Assembly: GCA_017556505.1 (NCBI GenBank)
Contig: JAFYNS010000107.1
Location: 1 to 39,313 of the forward strand
Direction: 5' to 3'
DNA length: 39,313 nt
Source: Bacillota bacterium
GTDB lineage: Bacteria; Bacillota; Clostridia; Peptostreptococcales; Anaerovoracaceae
The notes under the pieces were generated by a model that worked only from the letters and a program-made list of their open reading frames with translations, did no database searches and had not been told where the DNA came from. A program made the position numbers and the translations under genes. How positions within the stretch are numbered: position 1 is the first letter of the stretch; the number at the start of each line of letters is the position of its first letter. This document shows, in pieces, positions 15,735 to 22,620 of the stretch.

Positions 15735-16817
15735 TTATTCTTTCGGGAAGTTTCTTCCGCTGTTTTTGTATTTCTTCAGCATCTTGTCCACCATCGGATT
15801 AGAAGCTTTTTCTGCGTCATATAGTTTCTGCTCATAAGGCGTCAGATTGTTTACGTCCTTCATGTGCTTGCGGACAGGTTTTGGCATGAAAATCAGATAG
15901 ATCAGCGGGGACACCAGCAGACAGTCCACCGCCAGCCAGCCGCCCATTGCCGCGAAAACAATAGCGCTGTTTCCAGAAGATGCTCCCAGAGCGAGAACAC
16001 CCATCGCACCAACTAAAAATACGATGAACGTCAGGTAGCATCGTTCCACCATGCGGATTTTCGCGGACAGTGCCTCGTCGAACCAGTAATTTTTCAGGGA
16101 TGGCACCAGATATTCGGCCAGCTTGAACTGCACGTTGGCCAGATACATACAGGCCTTGAAATCATCAAAAGTCGCCTTTTCAGCCGGGATTTCCTCCGCC
16201 GCCAGCTGCCCCTTCATAGCATCAAAATAAATCTGCGAGCGGACCAGCGTGCCTTCTCCCATGATGGTGTATTCCGGCTTTTCTCCGTTTATCAATTCAA
16301 ACTCCATCACCAGCTGCTGACCAGCCTGAACCATGATGGACTCGCCTCCGCATCCGACCACTGCGTAACCTTCATGACAATAAAGCCCGTGTACAGCCAG
16401 TTCCTTCTCCGTCTCGAAAGTCGGGCCGCACGCCTGTGCATTGGCCTGCGGATGCAGCAGATCCAGGTAACCCTCGTTGCCCTTGCGGACCATCAGGTTG
16501 TAGTCGGTGATTTTGCCGAAGCTGCGTGTCTTATACGCCCCGTCAAAACGGTCCTGCTCCAGTTCTTTCAGCCGTGCCACACGCTGACCTTCGTGGCTCA
16601 GAACCACTTCGCCTTCCAGCACCATCAGTACACGGTCGTAATCCGGCAGCTTTGAAAAATCGCTTTCCTCCAGCTCGCAGGTGGCGGTGGACAGACGCCA
16701 GATAAAATTACGGTCGATATATTTTGCGGTGTGAGGCCAGATGGCAATCTCCCGGGTCAGACCGCCGGTCCACTGACTCTCACAGAAATCTTCTTTTTTA
16801 TGTAACTGGTACTTCAT
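15735..16817 (-). CDS. HutD-like cupin fused to a membrane hairpin
   Basis: 360 aa. Residues about 1-190 match the HutD/Ves double beta-barrel family (Q-TGGLTREIAIWP, RNFIWRLSTATCELEESDFSKLPDYDR, VLEGEVVLSHEG, EQDRFDG, DYNLMVRKG). HutD is a small, poorly understood accessory of histidine utilisation and is normally about 190-200 aa. Here a C-terminal extension adds two transmembrane helices (about 261-280 and 285-310) and a basic tail. No other hut gene lies nearby. ATG 16817 follows AGAGAGG; the longer frame begins without a site. The soluble domain is probably a membrane-tethered sensor or small-molecule binder (inference). Confidence 0.72.
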   Translation of the reverse strand: MKYQLHKKEDFCESQWTGGLTREIAIWPHTAKYIDRNFIWRLSTATCELEESDFSKLPDYDRVLMVLEGEVVLSHEGQRVARLKELEQDRFDGAYKTRSFGKITDYNLMVRKGNEGYLDLLHPQANAQACGPTFETEKELAVHGLYCHEGYAVVGCGGESIMVQAGQQLVMEFELINGEKPEYTIMGEGTLVRSQIYFDAMKGQLAAEEIPAEKATFDDFKACMYLANVQFKLAEYLVPSLKNYWFDEALSAKIRMVERCYLTFIVFLVGAMGVLALGASSGNSAIVFAAMGGWLAVDCLLVSPLIYLIFMPKPVRKHMKDVNNLTPYEQKLYDAEKASNPMVDKMLKKYKNSGRNFPKE

Positions 16818-16839
16818 AGAAAACCTCTCTTTTTCATAC

Positions 16840-16878
16840 ATTATACCACAGTATACCACGTTTTTTCCGTGAGGGCAA
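16840..16878 (-). promoter_or_regulatory. Promoter with doubled -10 for the HutD-like gene
   Basis: On the minus strand TTGCCC (16873-16878), a 17-bp spacer and TATACT (16850-16855). Ten bp further is an extended -10, TGGTATAAT (TATAAT at 16840-16845). The two -10 regions are direct repeats (TATACCAC on plus, 10 bp apart), so this may also be an operator. Confidence 0.5.
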
Positions 16879-16884
16879 TAAAGG

Positions 16885-16913
16885 TTGCACTTCACCCTCA
16901 AATATAGTAAAAT
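16885..16913 (+). promoter_or_regulatory. Promoter of the acyltransferase-like operon
   Basis: TTGCAC (16885-16890), a 17-bp spacer and TAAAAT (16908-16913). It is back to back with the HutD-like promoter, only 6 bp separating the two -35 boxes. Confidence 0.65.
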
Positions 16914-16982
16914 GAATATAGTTATGACTGCCGTTTTAACGGTTTTTTCATACCTTAATTTAGGAAAGAAGAGGACCCCCCT

Positions 16983-17855
16983 ATGTATAGAGCAGATGGA
17001 TATCGGGTAAGGGGCAATGATGCCATGTATGAGCTGGTGCCATACATCATGCCTTACCGCTACGACGCCTCAAACTCCGTAACTGAAGAGCTGAACCTGG
17101 CTCCCGTTCAGGACTATATAAGAGACTGCCGCAAGCGCGGCATCAATATGAACCACATGAGTGTGATTATCGCAGGTGCACTTCGGCTTTATTCGCAAAA
17201 TCCGTTTCTCAACCGTTTTTGCATGAACCGTAAGATTTACGCCCGCAACCACTTCTGTGTGTCCTTCGTAACACTGCAGCCGGGTAAGACCAGTGATACG
17301 GTGACCAAACTGTATTTCAATCTGGATGATGATATTTTCACTGTAAATGAGAAGGTGCAGAAGGCCATCGAAAAAACCCAGGAAGCAGATTCCCAGAACT
17401 CTCTGGATAAGCTGATGAATGCACTGCTGCGGATTCCGTTCCTGGTAGGTGCAGCTGTAGGCGTGCTGAAATTCCTGGACAAGTACTTCTGGCTTCCTAT
17501 GTCCATCGTGGACGCCAGCCCGTTCCACACCAGCCTGTTTGTAACCAATCTGGCTTCCATCCGAACCAACACCATCCACCATCACCTGTATGAGTTTGGT
17601 ACCACCGGCGTATTCATTTCCATGGGCCAGCCGGAAAAGAAGATTGTGAAGAACGGTGAGCTGATAGAAGAGCAGAAGATAATGCCGCTGGGCATTGTTA
17701 CCGACGAGCGCATTGCCAACGGTCACTACTACGGCCGCTGCTTCCGTGAACTGACCAAATATTATAAGAATCCGAAGCTGCTGGAAGAAAAGCCGGCATC
17801 CATCGTAATGGATCCGGACGTAAAAGTAAAAAATCCGAAGTGGATTCTGAAATAA
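16983..17855 (+). CDS. 2-oxoacid dehydrogenase E2/CAT-like protein, catalytic His missing
   Basis: 290 aa resembling the catalytic domain of dihydrolipoamide acyltransferases and chloramphenicol acetyltransferase. It has no lipoyl domain and no E3-binding domain. Motifs include RRG..-type INMNHMSVIIAGALRLYSQNP, SFVTLQPGK, SPFHTSLFVTNLASI, GTTGVFISMG and the C-terminal IVTDERIANGHYYGRCFREL. In E2/CAT the last motif is HHxxxDG or DHRxxDG; here it reads DERIANG, so the catalytic His is Glu and the structural Asp is Asn. It is therefore likely an inactive acyltransferase or one with altered chemistry. ATG 16983 has AGAGGA upstream. It lies 54 nt before a C-GCAxxG-C-C gene, presumably in one operon. 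Confidence 0.78.
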   Translation: MYRADGYRVRGNDAMYELVPYIMPYRYDASNSVTEELNLAPVQDYIRDCRKRGINMNHMSVIIAGALRLYSQNPFLNRFCMNRKIYARNHFCVSFVTLQPGKTSDTVTKLYFNLDDDIFTVNEKVQKAIEKTQEADSQNSLDKLMNALLRIPFLVGAAVGVLKFLDKYFWLPMSIVDASPFHTSLFVTNLASIRTNTIHHHLYEFGTTGVFISMGQPEKKIVKNGELIEEQKIMPLGIVTDERIANGHYYGRCFRELTKYYKNPKLLEEKPASIVMDPDVKVKNPKWILK

Positions 17856-17909
17856 GATTATTCCGGACGGCCTTGAAGCCGCCCATACATACAAAGGAGA
17901 TAATATAAA

Positions 17910-18314
17910 ATGGACAGAAAAGAACTCGCACTGAAATTACACCACTCCAAATTTAACTGCTGCCAGTCTGTGGCATGCGCATTTTGCCATGTAATGGGTC
18001 AGGATCCGGAAACTACCTTCAAGCAGGCTGAAGCCTTCGGTTTCGGTATGGGTGCCATGGAAACCTGCGGTGCCGTAAGCGGTATGGCCATGGTAGTCGG
18101 CATGAAGCTGAGCGACGGCAATCTGGAAGATCCGAAGACCAAGAAAGAATGCTATGCCATGATGAAAACACTGATTGAAGAGTTCAAAGCCAAGAACGGC
18201 TCCATCAACTGTGCCGAAATCAAGGGCGTGGAAACCGGTAAGGTTCTCAGATCCTGTGACGGCTGCATCGAAGATGCCGTAGAACTGCTGGACAAGCACC
18301 TGCTGGGCCTGTAA
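17910..18314 (+). CDS. C-GCAxxG-C-C family protein
   Basis: A 134-aa cysteine-rich protein of the C_GCAxxG_C_C family, whose members are thought to be redox-active or metal-binding and often sit by electron-transfer genes. Conserved elements are the FNCCQSV-CAF N-terminal cysteines, FGMGAMETCGAVSGMAMVVG (the GCAxxG equivalent), a Cys in SINCAEI, and the terminal pair SCDGCIEDAVELL. Length is typical. ATG 17910 follows AAGGAGAT. It is the second gene of an operon with the E2/CAT-like protein. The exact function is unknown. Confidence 0.87.
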   Translation: MDRKELALKLHHSKFNCCQSVACAFCHVMGQDPETTFKQAEAFGFGMGAMETCGAVSGMAMVVGMKLSDGNLEDPKTKKECYAMMKTLIEEFKAKNGSINCAEIKGVETGKVLRSCDGCIEDAVELLDKHLLGL

Positions 18315-18350
18315 AACTGTAAACTGTAAACTGCATAACCACATACAGCA

Positions 18351-18384
18351 AAACACCGCAGAGGATTTTCTCTGCGGTGCTTTT
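18351..18384. terminator. Bidirectional terminator
   Basis: Perfect 10-bp stem CACCGCAGAG/CTCTGCGGTG (18354-18379) with TTTT on the right and AAAA on the left. It serves both convergent genes, at 17910 (+) and 18393 (-). Confidence 0.9.
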
Positions 18385-18392
18385 ATTTATTT

Positions 18393-18854
18393 TTATTTAT
18401 TTTTCCTTGCCTTCAGCTGTTCTTTCTTAGCCAGGGCGATTTCATAAAGTCTCTTTTCTTCTTCAGTTTCCGGAATATATGGTCTTCCGATTTCCTGCGG
18501 ACGGCCATTCTTACCCATACGCACCATGCTGAAGTATGCGGACAGTGCACGCTGCGGACCTCCGTTGCCGTCCAGTTCTTCCGCATCCACGGTTACCAGA
18601 ACTTCCATGGAAGTTCTGCCCACATATACGATGGAAGCGGTACAGGTTACCAGTGCACCCACGAAGATAGGCAGGTGGAATTCCAGCTCGTCCACTCTTG
18701 CGGTTACACAGTTTCCCTTGGCATATTTCAGGGCAATGGCATAGGCTGCATTGTCCATTACTTTCATAATTTCGCCGCCGTGTACGTTTCCTGCCGGGTT
18801 GGCATGGTGCGGCATCATCACCTGACTGGTTACAATTTTGTGTCTTACATCCAT
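18393..18854 (-). CDS. Acyl-CoA thioesterase (hotdog fold)
   Basis: A 153-aa single-hotdog thioesterase of the YciA/BFIT type that hydrolyses acyl-CoA to free acid and CoA. Seen: MMPHHANPAGNVHGGEIMKVMDNAAYAIALKYA, which contains the catalytic HxNPxGNxHGG-Met-D motif, then ELEFHLPIFVGALVTCTASIVYVGRTSMEVLVTV. Chain specificity cannot be inferred. ATG 18854 has GGAGG 8 nt upstream; a TTG five codons earlier is less likely. It lies downstream of the second PD-(D/E)XK-like gene and is separated from it by a short palindrome. Confidence 0.92.
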   Translation of the reverse strand: MDVRHKIVTSQVMMPHHANPAGNVHGGEIMKVMDNAAYAIALKYAKGNCVTARVDELEFHLPIFVGALVTCTASIVYVGRTSMEVLVTVDAEELDGNGGPQRALSAYFSMVRMGKNGRPQEIGRPYIPETEEEKRLYEIALAKKEQLKARKNK

Positions 18855-18923
18855 AACAATTTCCTCCAATTCTCCATATATTACTGGCTATATATGCCCT
18901 GTTCCTTCCAATTTAAAACATAC

Positions 18924-18950
18924 GGATTGCATGTATACATAATACAATCC
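18924..18950. repeat. 27-bp palindrome upstream of the thioesterase
   Basis: GGATTG (18924-18929) and CAATCC (18945-18950) flank a central perfect palindrome ATGTATACAT (18931-18940). It lies just past the paralogue 2 stop and upstream of the thioesterase. It could be an operator or a weak terminator. Confidence 0.45.
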
Positions 18951-18951
18951 A

Positions 18952-19749
18952 CTATTTTAACGGAACCAGAACACATTGAATGATCCTTGCAATATCCTCT
19001 GCAGGAAAAGTCTCGTCCGGTCCATCCTTCGTTACAAGCAGATTCTTCGGCTCATAAATTCCGTTCAAGTGGTACAGCCGCATGGTTTCCTCATCCCGCG
19101 CCCGGTATTTTGGATTTTGAACCATGCCCTTGTGCTCCAGATAATAAAGAAGCCCGCCGGCCAGCGGTATCGTAAAGTCCGGATATCGCCGATGATATTT
19201 CCCATTTTCATCCCGCAGCAGAAGTTCCTTTTCATAATATAGGGTAAACCCGGCGCTGTACAACTGTTCTGCATACATGGCTTCTCCACGGGTTCTCGTA
19301 ATCAGTCCAAAAGTTGTTTGCTGTGTCAGGTATTCCCGATAGAACGGGTTCTCTGACTGAGTAAACCGTGGTCCGTTCTGCAGGTGTACATTCCCCCAGG
19401 GTATCTTCTCCACCTGGTAGGTTTTCGGCAGCTGCCTGCTTACGGTTTCGTAATCCCAGGGCATCATTCCCCGCAGCATTTTCTCTTCCAGCAAAATATT
19501 CTGGCGCAGCCGTCTCACACTCTCCTGCAAAGTACGTTTATACTTCAGTTCATGTACCAGCCCAATATGTTTCCGATTAATATAGATGGGTTTAGCATTT
19601 CCCGGAAGAATATGATAATACTGGGGCCTGCCGTGCACGTGAACACATTTCAGATAGCCCGGAGGACATTTTCCCAGTCTGCTCTCCATCTGCCGCAGCA
19701 TTGCCTTATCATTTTTTATTTTTCTTTTTGTAATCTCCATATAATCCAT
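18952..19749 (-). CDS. PD-(D/E)XK-like protein, paralogue 2 (core residues intact)
   Basis: 265 aa, uncharacterised. It shares with the 11258-12082 protein the block RFTQSENP, FGLI-R-R-EA, YPDF, Y-EH-G and LNGI-like segments in the same order, and has an INRK segment at the same N-terminal position (57-60). Candidate PD-(D/E)XK residues are Glu156 (RGEA), Asp191 (YPDF) and Glu205-His-Lys207 (EHK), so the ExK lysine is present, unlike paralogue 1. Several Tyr/Phe/Arg-rich strands surround it. Similar EHxG proteins are, to my recollection, frequent but unstudied in gut Clostridia. ATG 19749 has GGGGG 7 nt upstream. Upstream DNA holds a nested palindrome and a tandem Spo0A-like box. A nuclease role is inference. 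Confidence 0.7.
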   Translation of the reverse strand: MDYMEITKRKIKNDKAMLRQMESRLGKCPPGYLKCVHVHGRPQYYHILPGNAKPIYINRKHIGLVHELKYKRTLQESVRRLRQNILLEEKMLRGMMPWDYETVSRQLPKTYQVEKIPWGNVHLQNGPRFTQSENPFYREYLTQQTTFGLITRTRGEAMYAEQLYSAGFTLYYEKELLLRDENGKYHRRYPDFTIPLAGGLLYYLEHKGMVQNPKYRARDEETMRLYHLNGIYEPKNLLVTKDGPDETFPAEDIARIIQCVLVPLK

Positions 19750-19774
19750 AATATACCCCCGTTTATTATGGGAT

Positions 19775-19803
19775 ATATTACCATATATTTCTTTATATGT
19801 AAA
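19775..19803 (-). promoter_or_regulatory. Promoter of paralogue 2
   Basis: On the minus strand TTTACA (19798-19803), a 17-bp spacer and TAATAT (19775-19780), about 25 nt before the start codon. Confidence 0.5.
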
Positions 19804-19815
19804 TAACGTTTATTT

Positions 19816-19965
19816 GTTTTCCACCAAATCGGTCCTCTTTTCTTAAAACAGTATGTAAATTTCAGCGATTTACCTCTAAAACCTGGCTAAAATTACCGAA
19901 AATCTTTGATTTCACCGGAAAATTACATACTTTTTTATAAATAATCAGATCTTTTGGTGGAAAAC
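19816..19965. repeat. 150-bp nested palindromic element upstream of paralogue 2
   Basis: The outer arms GTTTTCCACCAAA (19816-19828) and TTTGGTGGAAAAC (19953-19965) are a perfect 13-bp inverted repeat. The inner arms 19850-19863 and 19918-19931 (AGTATGTAAATTTC and its complement) match in 13 of 14 bases. The centre holds short GGTAAWTT-like repeats. No reading frame fills it. It looks like a MITE-like element or a structured regulatory region. It accounts for most of the 340-bp gap before the BKACE gene; the rest holds a Spo0A-like box and a terminator. Confidence 0.65.
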
Positions 19966-19971
19966 GACTGA

Positions 19972-19986
19972 TTTCGACAAATTTCG
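19972..19986 (-). promoter_or_regulatory. Tandem Spo0A-box-like element upstream of paralogue 2
   Basis: The minus strand reads CGAAATTTGTCGAAA: exact TGTCGAA core plus another CGAA one helical turn away. It differs by one base from the element upstream of paralogue 1. It is about 170 bp above the chosen -35. Confidence 0.45.
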
Positions 19987-20022
19987 CACACAGAACCGAT
20001 CAAAAGTCAGCCAAAAAACAGC

Positions 20023-20056
20023 ATGAAAAAACCCTCCGGCCGTCGCCGGAGGGTTT
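20023..20056 (-). terminator. Terminator of the BKACE gene
   Basis: A 12-bp perfect stem AAACCCTCCGGC/GCCGGAGGGTTT (20029-20056) with loop CGTC; on the minus strand a T-run follows. Confidence 0.92.
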
Positions 20057-20089
20057 ATGTACGTTTTTAATTTCGGCGCAGCCGCTGAA

Positions 20090-20920
20090 TTACTTCAGTG
20101 GAGCCAGGCCCAGGATTTCTCTAGCTTCTGCTGGAGTAGCAATTTCTCTGCCCAGAATCTTAGCCAGCTTAACTGCCTTTTCAACCAGTTCGCCGTTGGA
20201 CTTAGCCAGAACACCCTTTTCCAGGTACAGGTTGTCTTCGAAACCTACTCTTACGTGGCCGCCCATAGCGATAGTAGCTGCTGCAATGTTCCAGCAGTTC
20301 TTACCTAAACCAGTTGCAGTCCAAGTGGAGCCAGCTGGAATGGAATCTACCATGAATGCCAGGTCTCTGATAGTAGCAGGCATGGATACGCCCAGTACGA
20401 AGTCCCAGTGAATTGGTTCAGTCAGGAAGCCCTTCTTGTGAGCAGTCTTCAGAGCAGTGTGAATCATACCTCTGTCGAATACTTCACATTCAGGCTTGAT
20501 GCCTCTTTCCTGCATGATCTTAGCGAAGTTGATGATAGTGTTATCGGAGTTAACGAAGATTTCGTCGCCGCCGAAGTTGGTAGTACCGCAGTCCAGGGTA
20601 GCCATTTCTGGTGTAGGAACGATGTCAGTGGAAGCCAGTCTTTCCAGGTCAGTCATACCTACTGCACCACCGGTGGAAGGCTGAATGATTGCATCTGGGC
20701 AAACCTTTCTGATAGCGTCAACACATTCCTGGAATCTTGCAGTATCCTGAGTAGGAGTACCGTCATCCCATCTAACGTGCAGGTGGATCAGAGCAGCACC
20801 AGCATCATAAGCAGACTTTGCTTCTCTTACGATTTCTTCTACGGTGTAAGGAACTGCAGGGTTCTGTTCCTTAGTTACTTCTGCGCCACAAATACATGCA
20901 CTGATAATTAACTTGTCCAT
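20090..20920 (-). CDS. Beta-keto acid cleavage enzyme (Kce/BKACE family)
   Basis: A 276-aa zinc TIM-barrel enzyme of the BKACE family. It condenses a beta-keto acid with acetyl-CoA to give acetoacetate and a CoA ester. The type member Kce acts on 3-keto-5-aminohexanoate in lysine fermentation. Seen: TVEEIVREAKSAYDAGA, the zinc pair in ALIHLHVR (His46, His48), IIQPSTGGAVG, PEMATLDCGT-NFG, FVLGV, and GGHVRVGFEDN with the zinc Glu228. ATG 20920 has AGGAG upstream. Codon bias suggests very high expression. None of the other lysine-fermentation genes (kam, kdd, kal, atoDA) lies in the window, so the true substrate may be another beta-keto acid. Confidence 0.9.
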   Translation of the reverse strand: MDKLIISACICGAEVTKEQNPAVPYTVEEIVREAKSAYDAGAALIHLHVRWDDGTPTQDTARFQECVDAIRKVCPDAIIQPSTGGAVGMTDLERLASTDIVPTPEMATLDCGTTNFGGDEIFVNSDNTIINFAKIMQERGIKPECEVFDRGMIHTALKTAHKKGFLTEPIHWDFVLGVSMPATIRDLAFMVDSIPAGSTWTATGLGKNCWNIAAATIAMGGHVRVGFEDNLYLEKGVLAKSNGELVEKAVKLAKILGREIATPAEAREILGLAPLK

Positions 20921-21011
20921 TGGTCTATTCTCCTCTTATTTCTAATAATAAAATTAACGTTTTCTCACCGGGATTTATACACGGAATCCCGTATGTTCCT
21001 ATATTATACCA

Positions 21012-21863
21012 CTAATGTTCACGATGTTCAAGTGTAACTCTTCGTCCTTCTTCACGGAAAATTCGTGCCATTTCGTTTGCAACTGCTACAGAACGGTGCT
21101 GTCCCCCCGTACAGCCGAATGCGATACGCAGACTGTACTTTCCTTCCTTCACATAACATGGAATCAGACGCGCCAGCATGGCATGCAGGGACTCAATAAA
21201 TTCCTGTGTCACGGCATGCTTCAGCACATACTGTGAAACCTTCTTATTGTTTCCGGTCAGGTGCTTCAGGCTCGGAACATAGTACGGATTCGGAATGAAC
21301 CGCACGTCCATGATAATATCCGCTTCCTGCGGAACACCTTTCTTAAATCCGAAGGACTGAATATGAATCAGGAAGGATTCTGTTTCGTGGCCTTCGTTGA
21401 ACAGGCTGTCCAGCTGAGAATTGAATTCCGCCACCTTCAGGAAGGAAGTGTCAATGATATATGTGGCCCGGGAACGCAGACCACTGAGCATCTCGCGTTC
21501 CTTACTGATGATTTCCTGTGAGACAGGCTCCATGCTGAGGGGATGAACACGGCGGTTTTCTTTATACCGGCGTACCAGTGCCTCATCGGAAGCCTCGATA
21601 TAAAGGATTTTGAAGTCGATGGATTTATCGGATTCCAGCTGATTCACAATCTCATCGATGTCACCCAGGAACTGGCCGCCTCGGATATCGATGACGAAGG
21701 CCGCCTTTTCAATCTTCTTACTGCCGGATTTGGTCAGATCGATGAAATTTTTAATCAGTGCAGGCGGCATATTGTCGATGCAGTAATAGTCCCTGTCCTC
21801 GAACCAGTCCGCTGCCTTGGTTTTGCCGGCTCCCGAAAGTCCGGTGATGATTACAACTTCCAT
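21012..21863 (-). CDS. rapZ: RapZ-family nucleotide-binding protein (YvcJ)
   Basis: 283 aa. Walker A GLSGAGKTKAADWFED (residues 8-23), YYCIDNMPP, then ADEIIMDVRF-like SFGFKKGVPQEADIIMDVRFIPNPYYVPSLKHLTG and the C-terminal IAFGCTGGQHRSVAVANEMA signature are diagnostic. In Enterobacteria RapZ regulates glucosamine-phosphate synthase through small RNAs. In Firmicutes YvcJ is a nucleotide hydrolase of unclear role. It is the last gene of the murB cluster and starts 9 nt after the PHP gene. The usual followers yvcK and whiA are missing. Confidence 0.96.
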   Translation of the reverse strand: MEVVIITGLSGAGKTKAADWFEDRDYYCIDNMPPALIKNFIDLTKSGSKKIEKAAFVIDIRGGQFLGDIDEIVNQLESDKSIDFKILYIEASDEALVRRYKENRRVHPLSMEPVSQEIISKEREMLSGLRSRATYIIDTSFLKVAEFNSQLDSLFNEGHETESFLIHIQSFGFKKGVPQEADIIMDVRFIPNPYYVPSLKHLTGNNKKVSQYVLKHAVTQEFIESLHAMLARLIPCYVKEGKYSLRIAFGCTGGQHRSVAVANEMARIFREEGRRVTLEHREH

Positions 21864-21872
21864 AGAATCTCC

Positions 21873-22589
21873 TTAAATCTTTTCTATATTCACGATCCGT
21901 TCCGGTTCAAGTCCTGCTTCGAAGGCACGGGCCAGACTTCCCAGATATGCCCCCACCGCTCCCGGCACGTGAGCATCACTTCCGATAATAAACTTTACAT
22001 CATATTTCATGGCCGCCTGAATTTCTTCAACAGTCAGATGAGCATGTTTCATATTGATTTCCAGAAGAGTGCCCGTATCAGCACAGGCTCTGGCAATATC
22101 TTCGATATCAAAAGGTCCCTTGTCTCCCGGGTGGGTCAGCACGGTAATTTTGTGGTTATATACTGCATCCAGAATCATGGCCGTATTCCGCACCCGCAGA
22201 TCAGAAGTTTCTCCGCAGAACCAGCCAAACTGTCCGCTGAGCCAGTTCTTCACCATACCTGCTCCCGGAATTCCGTAATGGTATCCTGCCAGCACAATAT
22301 CAAACTGTGCTTCTTCCTCTTCCGTCAGGTCAATGTACGGTGCGCCATACCTGGTATTGGCTTCCACTCCCAGCAAAACTTTCACATCCGGGTACACGGT
22401 CTCAAGACGCTGAATCTCTGCACGCATTTCCTGCACCTTTTTCATGGAAAGCCCATAGGTCAGATGTCCCGGACCGTGATCGGTGATGGCAATCTCGCGA
22501 AGCCCCCGCTCATGAGCAATACGTACGTTGTCTTCGATAGTACCCTTTCCGTGAGAGTAGACGGTGTGAGTATGCCAGTCAAAGGTCAT
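21873..22589 (-). CDS. PHP-domain metal-dependent phosphoesterase
   Basis: 239 aa of the PHP family (histidinol-phosphatase/YcdX-like). Metal-ligand motifs: FDWHTHTVYSHGKG at the start, IAITDHGPGH, LLGVEAN, LAGYHYG, VLTHPGD, LLEINMK and FIIGSDAHVPGAVG. It probably hydrolyses a phosphate ester; the substrate is unknown. The frame opens at 22670 inside murB. I chose ATG 22589, which has GGAAGG 7 nt before it and starts just ahead of the first metal motif; ATG 22607 is possible. This murB-PHP-rapZ order is a common Clostridia arrangement. Confidence 0.87.
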   Translation of the reverse strand: MTFDWHTHTVYSHGKGTIEDNVRIAHERGLREIAITDHGPGHLTYGLSMKKVQEMRAEIQRLETVYPDVKVLLGVEANTRYGAPYIDLTEEEEAQFDIVLAGYHYGIPGAGMVKNWLSGQFGWFCGETSDLRVRNTAMILDAVYNHKITVLTHPGDKGPFDIEDIARACADTGTLLEINMKHAHLTVEEIQAAMKYDVKFIIGSDAHVPGAVGAYLGSLARAFEAGLEPERIVNIEKI

Positions 22590-22620
22590 ACGGTAGCCTT
22601 CCGCCATCTCCCGCCACTTC

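Noticed and set aside
20473..20479. Another TGTCGAA word inside the BKACE gene (also one in metG near 8997)
   Set aside because: These lie in coding sequence without the second CGAA at 10 bp; a few chance copies of a 7-mer are expected in 39 kb.
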